This document shows, piece after piece, positions 1 to 7,918 of a stretch of 14,844 nt of DNA. The DNA is from an uncultured Bacteroidales bacterium (GTDB lineage: Bacteria; Bacteroidota; Bacteroidia; Bacteroidales; JAUNSR01): the NCBI GenBank assembly GCA_947074245.1, contig CAMTOW010000013.1, positions 1-14,844 on the forward strand, in the 5' to 3' direction. Each line of letters opens with the position of its first letter. Within the stretch, counting starts at the first letter, position 1. A program made the position numbers and the translations under genes. The notes beneath the pieces are model-generated. The model had not been told where the DNA came from, did no database searches, and worked only from the letters and a program-made list of their open reading frames with translations.

Positions 1-32
1 GTAATGAAAAAATGTATCCAAAAGTATTTTAT

Positions 33-120
33 ATCAATTCTATGGTTTATTTGCATGTAACCGACAGAATGCTTCCGCAATACATTTCCAGGCTTTCCAT
101 CAATTCTATGGTTTATTTGC
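33..120. repeat. Pair of identical 22-base direct repeats
   Basis: The same 22 bases, starting ATCAATTCTATGG and ending TTTATTTGC, occur at 33-54 and 99-120. They are separated by 44 bases of unrelated sequence, so the period is 66. Flanking bases on either side do not match, so the repeat unit is really about 22 bases. It lies downstream of the 3' end of the minus-strand polysaccharide cluster, and the contig begins 32 bases before the first copy, so further copies to the left cannot be excluded. Its function is unknown. Confidence 0.75.
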
Positions 121-138
121 CCCATAAAGGAACCCCAA

Positions 139-181
139 TCTGTTTAATTCAGCAGTGGTTCGTGGAGAAGAATTAAACAGA
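139..181. repeat. 12-bp perfect inverted repeat, possible 3'-end hairpin of the cluster
   Basis: TCTGTTTAATTC at 139-150 is the exact reverse complement of 170-181, with a 19-base loop. It begins 46 bases past the stop codon of the GT8 gene, where transcription of the minus-strand cluster could end. The stem is AT-rich and no clear T-run follows on the minus strand, so it is a weak intrinsic terminator at best. It could instead be a protein-binding palindrome. Confidence 0.5.
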
Positions 182-226
182 GTACGAAAAAAAGTTTTAT
201 CGGAGAACAAGATATTGAAATCAATC

Positions 227-1150
227 CTAGTTCATACGATAGAAACGACGATGATAGATCGGAGTCAACAGACGCATCGACTCCAACATTCTGCGCGCCA
301 AACGTCGCGCATCGGAAACAGCAGTGGTCTGTTTATATCGGAGCGGCACACCCAGACGGCTGTGGTAGCGCAGGAAGTGTTCGTGAAAAGGAGGATGAGA
401 GAACCGCACCCAAGGTTTACATTCCGTATAATGTATGATCCGAATCCGTTCGGCACCTTCCATGACCTCCTCGTATCGAGCCGGGAGAATCTTATGATCG
501 ATGTGCATAAACGTCGACATCCAGTTCCATTGAGAAGGAAGAGAGAGCCAATTGGTATTGAGCACGACGTTGAGCGTATCCTGATCATGCGCCGTCAGTT
601 TGGGAGCATTGGCATCTACATAGTCGAAAAGAGCACGGGAGATTCCGTTCCGGCGCCAATAATCTACATTAATCACGAGCATCCCCGCATTGAAGTAAGA
701 GTTTTCCCTCGGAATTCCGAGTCTCGGAAACACATCATCCGCATAACAACCCGACTCATCGACAGCCGCCACCCCGTATCCCGTCAGATCGATTTCCCAA
801 AGAGGGCGAAGCGAACCGAGTACGATCATATCCACATCCAGATAGATCGCCCGATGCTGGTCGTCGGGAAGCAGATCCGGAATCAGAAAACGGAAATATG
901 TCGCCAGAGTCACCTTATCATTTTCGCGGACCGGGCATTTCTCAAAGAGAGATCCGTCGATATCACAAATTTTCACCGAAGCTTCATACCGGTCGGCTAC
1001 GCGGGCGATGAGAGAACGGTTGTCTTGCGACAGCCCTTCGGTCATCAGATAGACGCATACCTCGGAGTCACGGTTATTTTCGAAGAGAGAAGTCAGCATA
1101 ACAGCGCAATATTGCGCGTAGTTGTCGTCGGTTGAGCAGAATACATTCAT
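227..1150 (-). CDS. Glycosyltransferase family 8 protein
   Basis: This 307-residue protein has the features of retaining GT8 glycosyltransferases (the LPS galactosyl/glucosyltransferase and glycogenin group). The N-terminus, MNVFCSTDDNYAQYCAVML, is the usual first strand and nucleotide-sugar entry segment. The metal-binding DxD is Asp105-Val-Asp107 in AIYLDVDMIVLGSL. YFNAGMLVINVDYWR lies at 152-166, HDQDTLN at 188-194, and the C-terminal HYTECKPW at 240-247 is the family's second metal and substrate motif. It probably transfers a hexose from a UDP-sugar onto a lipid-linked glycan at the cytoplasmic face of the inner membrane; donor and acceptor cannot be read from sequence. Its start codon overlaps the stop codon of the flippase gene by four bases (ATGA), which indicates translational coupling. 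It is the last gene of the cluster before the left edge. Confidence 0.92.
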   Translation of the reverse strand: MNVFCSTDDNYAQYCAVMLTSLFENNRDSEVCVYLMTEGLSQDNRSLIARVADRYEASVKICDIDGSLFEKCPVRENDKVTLATYFRFLIPDLLPDDQHRAIYLDVDMIVLGSLRPLWEIDLTGYGVAAVDESGCYADDVFPRLGIPRENSYFNAGMLVINVDYWRRNGISRALFDYVDANAPKLTAHDQDTLNVVLNTNWLSLPSQWNWMSTFMHIDHKILPARYEEVMEGAERIRIIHYTECKPWVRFSHPPFHEHFLRYHSRLGVPLRYKQTTAVSDARRLARRMLESMRLLTPIYHRRFYRMN

Positions 1151-2577
1151 GGTTTCAATCTATTTTTCAATTTTCCGAACAAAGCTATCGTTTCGTCATT
1201 ACGAAAAAGTAACAATAACGCTACATAAACAAGAGAAGCAGAGAGCGTACCGAACAAAACAGTCCAATAATCGTTGGTAACGATCCGATCGATGAAAAAG
1301 GCCGGGATAACCGCAATGAGAGCCGCTACCAGAAAAGGAGCCACGTTGCGAGCCTCTTCGGAGCAGGTCACCACTCCCAGGCGCGCCGTAAAACGGGTAA
1401 TGATCCAGATATCGAGCAAACTGTAAAGCACCAATCCGTAACACATCACGGTGAGTCCGAAAGGCATGGTCGCAAAAAGAATTATCACAGACACCACCTT
1501 CTTTATCACTTCGCTTTTCAGCGCCAGGTCGGTTCGCCCCTTGATACTTAAAATGTTCCAATTGAGACGCATAATCACGTCCCACATGTAGGCAATACAT
1601 AAAATAGGCAAATAAAGAGCCAGATCGGCCCATTTTTCGGAAAGAATGATGATGACCACCGGTCGGGCAAGAACCGCAAAGATCAGCATCACAGGGAATA
1701 TAACGAGCGAAGCAAGTCGAATGTTTTTGATGAAATAGACACGCAGGCGTTCGTTGTCGTCCTGGAAACCACACCCGATGGGATAAAAGGTGCGTTCCAT
1801 AATTCCGGTCATGTTGATGGGAAAAATGGAAGCCAATGAGTAAGAGCGATTGAAAAGACCGAGTTCGGTCGCTTCGAAACGTTTCCCGATCACAAGCGAA
1901 TAGAGGTTGACATAGATGGTGTGCATGAGTCCTCCCACGAGCAGTTTGGAGCCAAACGCAAAGAGAGAACGAAACGACTCCATGGAGAAGATCAATTTCG
2001 GGCGCCATCCCGAAAAAAGCGACATCAGCACCATGGTGATCACATTGAGGATCAATACCTGAAACACAAGCGTCCATACCCCCCATCCGCGATACGCCAT
2101 CACCAATCCGGATACACCCGCAATGAGAGTCGCCACGAGCGTGATCTTCGCAATCAGCGAGTAACGGAGTTCGACAGTCAGTTTGGTCCGTTGCACGAGC
2201 GAGCAAGCGTTGACGATGAGATTGATCCCCACTACCCGGGTAATCAGTACCAGTTCCGGTTGTTCATAAAACCGAGCGATCGCTCCCGCCGAGAAGCAGA
2301 GAATCAGGTAACAAAGGATACTGACCAGCAGATTGAAGAAAAATACCGTGGTGTAGTCTACATCGGTCCGATCGCGTTTTTGAATAAGCGCGCTTCCGAA
2401 GCCCGAATCGACGAAACTCTGCGCCACCGCGGTGAATATACCGAGCATCGCCACGAGTCCGTAGTCGTCGGGAGAGAGTATGCGAGCGATCACCAGACCC
2501 AGCACGAACTGCACACCCTGTACGGAGAAGCGTTCGATCGCGGTCCAGATAATCGCATTTTTTGATTTTGAATCCAT
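1147..2577 (-). CDS. Wzx-type polysaccharide flippase (MOP superfamily)
   Basis: This 476-residue, very hydrophobic protein has about a dozen or more predicted membrane segments along its whole length, normal for Wzx and polysaccharide_synt transporters. The N-terminal part (about 8-100) is typical of the WzxC-like branch: ERFSVQGVQFVLGLVIARIL, then SPDDYGLVAMLGIFTAVAQS, then DSGFGSALIQKRD. Such proteins flip undecaprenyl-linked oligosaccharide units from the cytoplasmic to the periplasmic face of the inner membrane. The gene sits 148 bases downstream of the WbpM-like gene with a hairpin in the gap, and overlaps the GT8 gene by four bases. The substrate is unknown; a glycan containing fucose and an amino-deoxy sugar is inferred from the neighbours. 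Confidence 0.92.
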   Translation of the reverse strand: MDSKSKNAIIWTAIERFSVQGVQFVLGLVIARILSPDDYGLVAMLGIFTAVAQSFVDSGFGSALIQKRDRTDVDYTTVFFFNLLVSILCYLILCFSAGAIARFYEQPELVLITRVVGINLIVNACSLVQRTKLTVELRYSLIAKITLVATLIAGVSGLVMAYRGWGVWTLVFQVLILNVITMVLMSLFSGWRPKLIFSMESFRSLFAFGSKLLVGGLMHTIYVNLYSLVIGKRFEATELGLFNRSYSLASIFPINMTGIMERTFYPIGCGFQDDNERLRVYFIKNIRLASLVIFPVMLIFAVLARPVVIIILSEKWADLALYLPILCIAYMWDVIMRLNWNILSIKGRTDLALKSEVIKKVVSVIILFATMPFGLTVMCYGLVLYSLLDIWIITRFTARLGVVTCSEEARNVAPFLVAALIAVIPAFFIDRIVTNDYWTVLFGTLSASLVYVALLLLFRNDETIALFGKLKNRLKP

Positions 2578-2609
2578 CTGAAGTATCCGAGATTTTCCAT
2601 GTATCCGAA

Positions 2610-2645
2610 AAGCGGCAAGCGCTCCGAGCGCGGAGTTTGCCGTTT
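2610..2645 (-). terminator. Hairpin between WbpM-like and flippase genes; possible partial terminator
   Basis: Arms at about 2610-2625 and 2632-2645 pair around a six-base loop. The outer core CGGCAA/TTGCCG and an inner TCC/GGA are joined by G-T pairs and a two-base bulge. On the minus strand the stem is followed by TTTTCGG, a short T-run. It lies inside what looks like one operon, so it may lower expression of the flippase and GT8 genes, or mark an RNA processing or end point. Confidence 0.4.
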
Positions 2646-2725
2646 CGTGACTTAAAGCTAATTCAAATTCGTCGCATTTCCATCGTCGCGGGGCAATGAT
2701 TTCAACGAAGGGAGCGGATCCGAAT

Positions 2726-4684
2726 TTATTTTTCGATGATCGGAGCGGTCTGTCGCGCCGTATCGACCGAGCAATAGCGTGAATTCATGCTGACGAATTC
2801 AGGGACCATGCATTTCATCTGCGCGACCATCGATTCGGCGTCTCCGCGTTCCATAATCGCGAGCAGTTCCGTCACACCGGCCAGCACCTCGCTGTAATCG
2901 CAGCGACGCACGCGTGCAATGCGTATCTTCGAGTTCGGAGTAGGCAGATCCTTCTCCTTATCGCTTAGCAGTTCCTCATACAGTTTCTCTCCCGGACGAA
3001 GCCCGGTCTCCACGATACGCACATCCACATCCGGAATCAGGCCGGAGAGTTTGATCATCTTGCGGGCCAGATCGTAGATACGGATCGGTTTCCCCATGTC
3101 GAAAACGAACACTTCGCCCCCGTCACCGAGGTAGCCCGCCTCCAACACCAGGTTGCACGCTTCGGGAATCGTCATAAAGTAACGGATGATATCGCGGTGT
3201 GTGATCGTGACCGGCCCACCTTCGGCAATCTGCCGTTTGAACAGCGGCACGACACTTCCGTTGGAGCCCAGCACATTGCCGAAACGAGTCGTAATGAAGC
3301 GAGTGCGTCCCTCCCCTTCTCGATAAAACAGACTCTGCACATAAATCTCCGCGATCCGTTTGGAAGCCCCCATCACATTGGTCGGATTGACCGCCTTATC
3401 GGTCGAGATCATAACGAATCGTTCGACACCGTATTCCACGGACAGGTCCGCCAAAATACGAGTCCCCCCTACATTGACCGACACCGCCTCAACGGCATTG
3501 CTTTCCATCATGGGCACATGTTTGTAGGCCGCCGCATGGAACACATAGCGGGGATTATAGAGACGGAAGACCCGTTCGATCCGTTCGCGCCGAGTTACGT
3601 CGGCAATCACGGGTACAAAGTCCAGATCGGGATATAAGCGTTGAAGTTCGAGTTGCAGTTCGTGCATCGGCGTTTCCGCCTGATCCAAGAGAATCAGACG
3701 ACGGGGGCGACAATCCGCCACCTGACGACTGATCTCGCTTCCGATCGATCCGGCAGCGCCCGTGACCAGAATGACACCGTCCGCCAAAGAGCGACGCATT
3801 TGAGAGTCTTCCATAACGATGGGTTCGCGACCGAGCAGGTCTTCGATCCGAATCTCACGCACCAGCGACGCCACTCCCCCCTTGGCACGTCCCATCTCTT
3901 CGAAACGATTGACGATCATCACACGAATCCCCGATTCGATGAGTGAATCCGCCACGGTATCCTGAAGCAGAGAGATGTGTTTGGGAAGTATCACCACCGT
4001 ATGGCATCCGAAATCATCGAGTCGTCCGGAGATTCCATCGAGCGGAAGGATCGGCACGCCGAGTATCTCGTCCGCCTGTTGTTTGCCCGTCATATCGATT
4101 ACGGCTACCGGCACATAGCGTCCAGCCGGTTCGTTGCGCAACGCCGAGGTAAGCAGAAGCGATTCCGAATCGCATCCCAACACGAAAACCCGTTCCTGCC
4201 GCTCTTTATTGTCCATATTCATCCAGATACCGAACATCAGTTTCACCGACATACGGATGGCAAACATGAAGCAGAACGCAAGTCCCACCATCACCGTTAC
4301 CATAAAATAATTGAAAGGAAGCGGCGAATCGATGATCCAGAACACCGAATTGATCGCTACCAGCGTCAGGAGCACCGAAGCACTGGAAACGGCCAGGCGG
4401 CAGAGATCCCATACCCCCGAATAGCGAACAACACCCGCATAGGTACCGAATAGCAACGAATAGAATACGCTCGTCCCCATCACCACGATCAGGCGGAAAG
4501 CGAACATCTGTCCGAATCCCCGATCCTGAAAGAGCGCTTCACGCAAGAAAGCGATCAGTAAGAACGAAACAAGCATCACAAGCTGATCCAACAAAAAGAC
4601 CAGCCATCTCGGCGTATATCCCGAAGTCATGTGATTCCGGAACGCATTTTCAATTTTTCTTAAGAAACCCACAGTATCCATCAT
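2726..4684 (-). CDS. WbpM/CapD-type membrane-bound UDP-sugar 4,6-dehydratase
   Basis: This 652-residue protein has the standard layout of the long WbpM/CapD/FlaA1-like family. The N-terminal membrane part has about four hydrophobic segments (roughly 27-47, 62-82, 97-118, 124-150). A CoA-binding-like Rossmann segment follows (about 164-285), then a C-terminal SDR catalytic domain (about 300-610). The NAD(P)-binding loop is GAAGSIG at 309-315. The active site shows STDK at 427-430 and Met438-Gly-Ala-Ser-Lys442: methionine replaces the usual SDR tyrosine, as in known UDP-GlcNAc inverting and retaining 4,6-dehydratases of this family. FGNVLGSNGSVVPLF (about 468-482) and the GLRPGEKLYEELL block (561-573) are also typical. 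It likely converts UDP-GlcNAc to a 4-keto-6-deoxy intermediate for a deoxy-amino sugar. The two adjacent Met codons at the start cannot be told apart. Confidence 0.93.
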   Translation of the reverse strand: MMDTVGFLRKIENAFRNHMTSGYTPRWLVFLLDQLVMLVSFLLIAFLREALFQDRGFGQMFAFRLIVVMGTSVFYSLLFGTYAGVVRYSGVWDLCRLAVSSASVLLTLVAINSVFWIIDSPLPFNYFMVTVMVGLAFCFMFAIRMSVKLMFGIWMNMDNKERQERVFVLGCDSESLLLTSALRNEPAGRYVPVAVIDMTGKQQADEILGVPILPLDGISGRLDDFGCHTVVILPKHISLLQDTVADSLIESGIRVMIVNRFEEMGRAKGGVASLVREIRIEDLLGREPIVMEDSQMRRSLADGVILVTGAAGSIGSEISRQVADCRPRRLILLDQAETPMHELQLELQRLYPDLDFVPVIADVTRRERIERVFRLYNPRYVFHAAAYKHVPMMESNAVEAVSVNVGGTRILADLSVEYGVERFVMISTDKAVNPTNVMGASKRIAEIYVQSLFYREGEGRTRFITTRFGNVLGSNGSVVPLFKRQIAEGGPVTITHRDIIRYFMTIPEACNLVLEAGYLGDGGEVFVFDMGKPIRIYDLARKMIKLSGLIPDVDVRIVETGLRPGEKLYEELLSDKEKDLPTPNSKIRIARVRRCDYSEVLAGVTELLAIMERGDAESMVAQMKCMVPEFVSMNSRYCSVDTARQTAPIIEK

Positions 4685-4717
4685 GTATATCAGTTCAATG
4701 TAAAGAGGCGTTGCCGC

Positions 4718-5431
4718 CTATCGGCGGGAAGCGCCATAGAGCGCATGCTGGCGCATGAGCGCACGAAGGCGTTGTCCGGGCAGGAAGCGGCGTACGGGAA
4801 AAAGCGCACGAACGGCGAACCCGAACCAGGGCGCATACCGAAGATGCACCTCACAATAAGCGCGGCGAAAGCCGAATTTCCGAATCAGAAACTCCTGAAT
4901 TCCCGAGCGTTCGCGCATGGTGCGGAAACCATCAAAGGCGAAACGCATTCCCCGTTCGCCCAGGTAGTAGCGATTCATCTCCCAAATGAGACCGTAGAGC
5001 GGATAGTATCCGCGCAACGAATCGCGGGAAGCACCGAAGCGATCGTAAAACACTTCGGTTCCGGCAAAAAGACGACATTCGGCGAATCCGATCGTCTTTC
5101 CCGTATCGCGAGCCGTAACCGTCCAACGATCGACGAGCGTCTTCTCATCGGTGGTCCGGACATAGGAGCAGCGTCGTAAGGCGCGACGCACTTTCGAACG
5201 AGTCGAGGCACTGAGAGCCTCCCAACCGTCCGCCGTATCCTTGACCACATACCATCCTTCCCCATCGGCAGCCCGATCGAAGCGATCGGTCCACCGACAC
5301 ATCCATACCCCCCGGCGGCGCAAGAGCGAGCGCACCGTCGCCTCATCCGGAGCGATATTCCGCGACAGCGGAGCATCCGGAATCAGACACCGATGAATCA
5401 GGCGCCAGGAAGAGTGTTCTCGGTCGGACAT
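4718..5431 (-). CDS. GNAT-like acyltransferase-fold protein of unknown substrate
   Basis: This 237-residue soluble, strongly basic protein has no signal peptide. The SASTRSKVRRALRR stretch (about 74-87) and the C-terminal block resemble Bacteroidetes proteins with a GNAT or FemAB-like acyl-CoA acyltransferase fold. That C-terminal block has FDGFRTMRERSGIQEFLIRK (166-185) followed by FGFRRAYCEVHLRYAPW (186-202). The family resemblance is from memory of such proteins near surface-glycan genes and is not a firm match; no catalytic residue can be named. A role in acylating a sugar precursor is inference from context only. It lies 33 bases upstream of the WbpM-like gene, so the two are probably co-transcribed. 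A terminator after fcl and a -7-like box precede it, suggesting its own transcription start. Confidence 0.7.
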   Translation of the reverse strand: MSDREHSSWRLIHRCLIPDAPLSRNIAPDEATVRSLLRRRGVWMCRWTDRFDRAADGEGWYVVKDTADGWEALSASTRSKVRRALRRCSYVRTTDEKTLVDRWTVTARDTGKTIGFAECRLFAGTEVFYDRFGASRDSLRGYYPLYGLIWEMNRYYLGERGMRFAFDGFRTMRERSGIQEFLIRKFGFRRAYCEVHLRYAPWFGFAVRALFPVRRFLPGQRLRALMRQHALYGASRR

Positions 5432-5455
5432 AAAGCTTTATTAAACATTATGTTC

Positions 5456-5463
5456 CAAAAGTA
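5456..5463 (-). promoter_or_regulatory. Bacteroidetes -7 box ahead of the GNAT-like gene
   Basis: The minus strand reads TACTTTTG here, an exact TAnnTTTG match, 24 bases before the start codon at 5431. No good TTTG -33 element is seen 19-21 bases upstream (the sequence there is GTGTG). It directly follows a terminator-like region, so it is well placed to restart transcription of the GNAT-like, WbpM-like, flippase and GT8 genes. Confidence 0.4.
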
Positions 5464-5506
5464 AAAAAAAAAGCGGCGTCACACCGTAGATAAGGGTGAT
5501 CGCGGC
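5463..5506 (-). terminator. Imperfect hairpin with T10 tract (second terminator candidate after fcl)
   Basis: On the minus strand, arms at about 5494-5506 and 5473-5485 pair imperfectly (GCG and TCAC blocks with single-base bulges and one mismatch). Ten T residues (5463-5472) follow. The T-run partly overlaps the -7-like box of the next gene, so terminator and promoter cannot both be assigned with certainty. Confidence 0.4.
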
Positions 5507-5535
5507 AGATATATTGCATTATTTATGTTAATTGA

Positions 5536-5573
5536 AAACAAAAAGCCGCCCCGTTTCAACAACGTAGCGGCTT
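5536..5573 (-). terminator. Rho-independent terminator after gmd-fcl
   Basis: On the minus strand AAGCCGC (5573-5567) pairs with GCGGCTT (5549-5543), with an inner CGTT/AACG pairing (5561-5564 with 5552-5555), and TTTTGTTTT follows. Its position 76 bases beyond the fcl stop codon fits the end of a gmd-fcl transcript. The downstream genes would then need read-through or their own promoter. Confidence 0.8.
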
Positions 5574-5611
5574 CCTTCATTTTATTAATCAATCCCTAAT
5601 CAGAACATCCC

Positions 5612-5631
5612 ACCGATGCTCCAGCATCGGT
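5612..5631. repeat. 9-bp perfect hairpin just after fcl
   Basis: ACCGATGCT (5612-5620) and AGCATCGGT (5623-5631) are exact reverse complements with two bases between them. In practice this is an 8-bp stem with a tetraloop. It begins 17 bases past the fcl stop codon in the transcript direction and has no T-run. It may protect the mRNA 3' end or pause polymerase before the terminator at 5536-5573. Confidence 0.5.
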
Positions 5632-5648
5632 TTCCGTCCTTGTGTATA

Positions 5649-6755
5649 TTACTCCGAGAGCAGGTCGGCGCATAAGCGCTCCACTCCCGTTTCCATATCT
5701 ATTTTATGCGACCAACCCAGCGCATGCAAGCGCGATACGTCGGTCAGTTTTCGCGGCGTCCCGTCGGGGCGATCGCTATTGAAATAAAGGCGTCCGCCGA
5801 ATCCCATCTTGCGAGCCACCAAGCGAGCCAGATCCGCAATGGATATCTCCGAACCCGTGCCAATGTTGATGTGGCAGTTGCGAACCTCTTTCGTCCCGGG
5901 AGCAAACGTATCCCGGAATCCCACACGCTGCATGATGTACACGCAGGCATCCGCCATCTCTTCGCTCCACAAGAATTCGCGCATCGGAGTCCCGGTACCC
6001 CAGATCTCCACTTCCACCGCACCATCGGCGGTGTGACGCACACCATATTTATCCATTTTCGCGATCATCTCTTCGCGCGTGGCACCTTGTCCGACTCCTT
6101 CGACCGGACGCAGGGCGAAGTCACGCGCCACAGCATCCCAATCGTTCCGTTCGAGCGCACGTCCCAGCTTCATCTTGCGCAAAAGCGCCGGAAGCACATG
6201 GCTGCGTTCGAGGTCGAAATTATCATTCGGCCCGTATAGGTTGGTCGGCATCACGGCGATGTAGTCGGTCCCATGCTGGAGGTTGAAGCTCTCACACATC
6301 TTAAGCCCGGCAATCTTCGCGATCGCATAAGGCTCATTGGTGTATTCGAGCGGCCCCGTAAGCAGTTCGGATTCCGCCATCGGCTGGCGACAATCGCGCG
6401 GATAGATGCAAGTACTCCCCAAAAACAAGAGTTTCTTCACACCGTGTCGGAACGAAGCCCCGATCACATTGTTCTGAATCGCCAAGTTATCATATATAAA
6501 ATCGGCACGATACGTATTATTCGCCACGATACCACCCACACGAGCAGCAGCCAAAAATACGTATTCCGGTTTTTCCGCTTCAAAAAAGCGTTCCACGGCA
6601 GCGGCATCGCGCAAATCCAGTTCAGAAGAGGATCTTCCGATCAGGTTGGCATATCCTTTGTCGCGCAAGTTATTCATAATGGCCGAGCCCACCAGTCCCC
6701 GGTGTCCCGCCACATAGATCTTACTATCTTTTTCCATTCGTTTCGGTGGGATCAT
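5649..6755 (-). CDS. fcl: GDP-L-fucose synthase
   Basis: This SDR-family 3,5-epimerase/4-reductase makes GDP-L-fucose from GDP-4-keto-6-deoxymannose with NADPH in the cytoplasm. The Rossmann loop is GHRGLVG (17-23). LGSTCIYP (112-119) supplies the catalytic Ser114 and Cys116, and YAIAK gives Tyr143 and Lys147. VANNTYRADFIYDN, MPTNLYGPNDNF and the C-terminal RPDGTPRKLTDVSRL (329-343) match well-studied enzymes such as E. coli Fcl. At 368 residues it is longer than the roughly 320 of E. coli; most of the excess is an insertion at about 197-250, which I recall in other Bacteroidetes versions. The ATG at 6755 overlaps the gmd stop by four bases. A second in-frame Met (codon 7, 6737) starts MEKDSKIYVAGH, which fits family N-termini better and may be the true start. 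Confidence 0.96.
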   Translation of the reverse strand: MIPPKRMEKDSKIYVAGHRGLVGSAIMNNLRDKGYANLIGRSSSELDLRDAAAVERFFEAEKPEYVFLAAARVGGIVANNTYRADFIYDNLAIQNNVIGASFRHGVKKLLFLGSTCIYPRDCRQPMAESELLTGPLEYTNEPYAIAKIAGLKMCESFNLQHGTDYIAVMPTNLYGPNDNFDLERSHVLPALLRKMKLGRALERNDWDAVARDFALRPVEGVGQGATREEMIAKMDKYGVRHTADGAVEVEIWGTGTPMREFLWSEEMADACVYIMQRVGFRDTFAPGTKEVRNCHINIGTGSEISIADLARLVARKMGFGGRLYFNSDRPDGTPRKLTDVSRLHALGWSHKIDMETGVERLCADLLSE

Positions 6756-7903
6756 TCGAGGTTCTTCAATGTCTTAAATCCGCCAGCCATCAGGTAAGCG
6801 TCTTTCTTCATCAGGTGCAAGTCGCTCTGCATCATATCGGCACAAAGCGCTTCGAGGTCGTATTTCGGTTCCCAACCAAGTACCTGTTTCGATTTAGTAG
6901 GGTCTCCGATCAGAAGTTCCACTTCCGTCGGACGGAAATAGCGTTCGTCGACCGAAACCACCACTTCACCGATCCGATCAAGCATACGGGTCAGGTACTC
7001 CTCGCCCACGCTCGCACAAAAACGCTCGCTATCCACCGACGCGATACGTCCCACTTCGTCGATACCCGTTCCTTCGAAATCAAGCGTCACCCCCACATAA
7101 CGGAAGCTCATCACCACGAAATCGCGAACGGTAGTCGTGATACCCGTAGCGATCACATAGTCGTCGCCGGCCGGTTGTTGCAGAATGGCGTGCATCGCCC
7201 GCACATAATCCTTGGCATGACCCCAGTCGCGTTTGGCATCCAGGTTCCCCAAGAACAGACCGTTCTGTTGTCCCAAGGCGATCTTCGACGCGGCACGAGT
7301 GATCTTACGCGTTACGAACGTCTCTCCACGCAACGGAGATTCATGGTTGAACAGAATGCCGTTTGAAGCGTGCATCCCATACGCCTCCCGGTAGTTGACG
7401 GTGATCCAGTAGCCGTACAGCTTCGCCACCGCATACGGAGAGCGCGGATAGAACGGAGTCGTCTCGCGTTGCGGGATCTCCTGCACCATTCCGTACAATT
7501 CGGATGTGGAAGCCTGATAAAAGCGTGTCTTTTCGGTCAGACCGAGCAGGCGGATCGCCTCCAGAATACGAACCGTTCCGATCCCGTCGGCATTCGCCGC
7601 ATATTCGGGCGCATCGAAACTAACTTTCACATGGCTCATCGCGCCCAAGTTGTAGATCTCATCGGGTTGCACTTCCTGTATGATACGCGTCAGGTTCATC
7701 GAATCCGTCAGGTCGCCGTAGTGCAGAATCAGACGTCTGTTCTCCACTTCGGGGCCTTCATACAGATGGTCGATGCGTTCGGTATTGAAAGAAGATGCAC
7801 GGCGTTTGATCCCATGCACGGTGTATCCAAGTTTCAGCAGGTATTCGGCAAGGTACGCACCATCCTGACCGGTTATCCCGGTAATAAGAGCTACTTTATT
7901 CAT
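6752..7903 (-). CDS. gmd: GDP-mannose 4,6-dehydratase
   Basis: This enzyme converts GDP-D-mannose to GDP-4-keto-6-deoxy-D-mannose, the step before Fcl in GDP-L-fucose synthesis. The start was set at the Met of MNKVALITGITGQDG (7903), giving 383 residues. An in-frame upstream extension to 7957 would run through the leader hairpin and is unlikely to be translated. The nucleotide loop is GITGQDG (9-15), and RRASSFNTERIDHLY (34-48) binds the cofactor. YQASTSELYG (129-138) gives Thr133, Ser134 and Glu135 of the active site, and YPRSPYAVAK gives Tyr157 and Lys161. LDAKRDWGHAKDYV (221-234) is also typical. It overlaps fcl by four bases. A strong promoter-like sequence and a terminator-like hairpin lie upstream, so leader control is possible. 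Confidence 0.97.
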   Translation of the reverse strand: MNKVALITGITGQDGAYLAEYLLKLGYTVHGIKRRASSFNTERIDHLYEGPEVENRRLILHYGDLTDSMNLTRIIQEVQPDEIYNLGAMSHVKVSFDAPEYAANADGIGTVRILEAIRLLGLTEKTRFYQASTSELYGMVQEIPQRETTPFYPRSPYAVAKLYGYWITVNYREAYGMHASNGILFNHESPLRGETFVTRKITRAASKIALGQQNGLFLGNLDAKRDWGHAKDYVRAMHAILQQPAGDDYVIATGITTTVRDFVVMSFRYVGVTLDFEGTGIDEVGRIASVDSERFCASVGEEYLTRMLDRIGEVVVSVDERYFRPTEVELLIGDPTKSKQVLGWEPKYDLEALCADMMQSDLHLMKKDAYLMAGGFKTLKNLE

Positions 7904-7918
7904 TCGTGTGGTTTTTAT

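Noticed and set aside
33..120. CRISPR array remnant suggested by the 66-base repeat period
   Set aside because: Only two copies are present, the identical part is 22 bases, the gap is 44 bases, the repeat has no palindromic core, and no cas gene is in the window. Recorded as a plain direct repeat.
155..1135. Long plus-strand reading frame opposite the GT8 gene
   Set aside because: It lies antisense to a gene with clear GT8 motifs, starts at GTG, and its His/Arg-rich translation shows no domain.
1199..2206. Long second minus-strand frame within the flippase gene
   Set aside because: It is an out-of-frame shadow of a clear multi-membrane flippase; the translation is rich in Cys, His and Arg with no recognisable domain.
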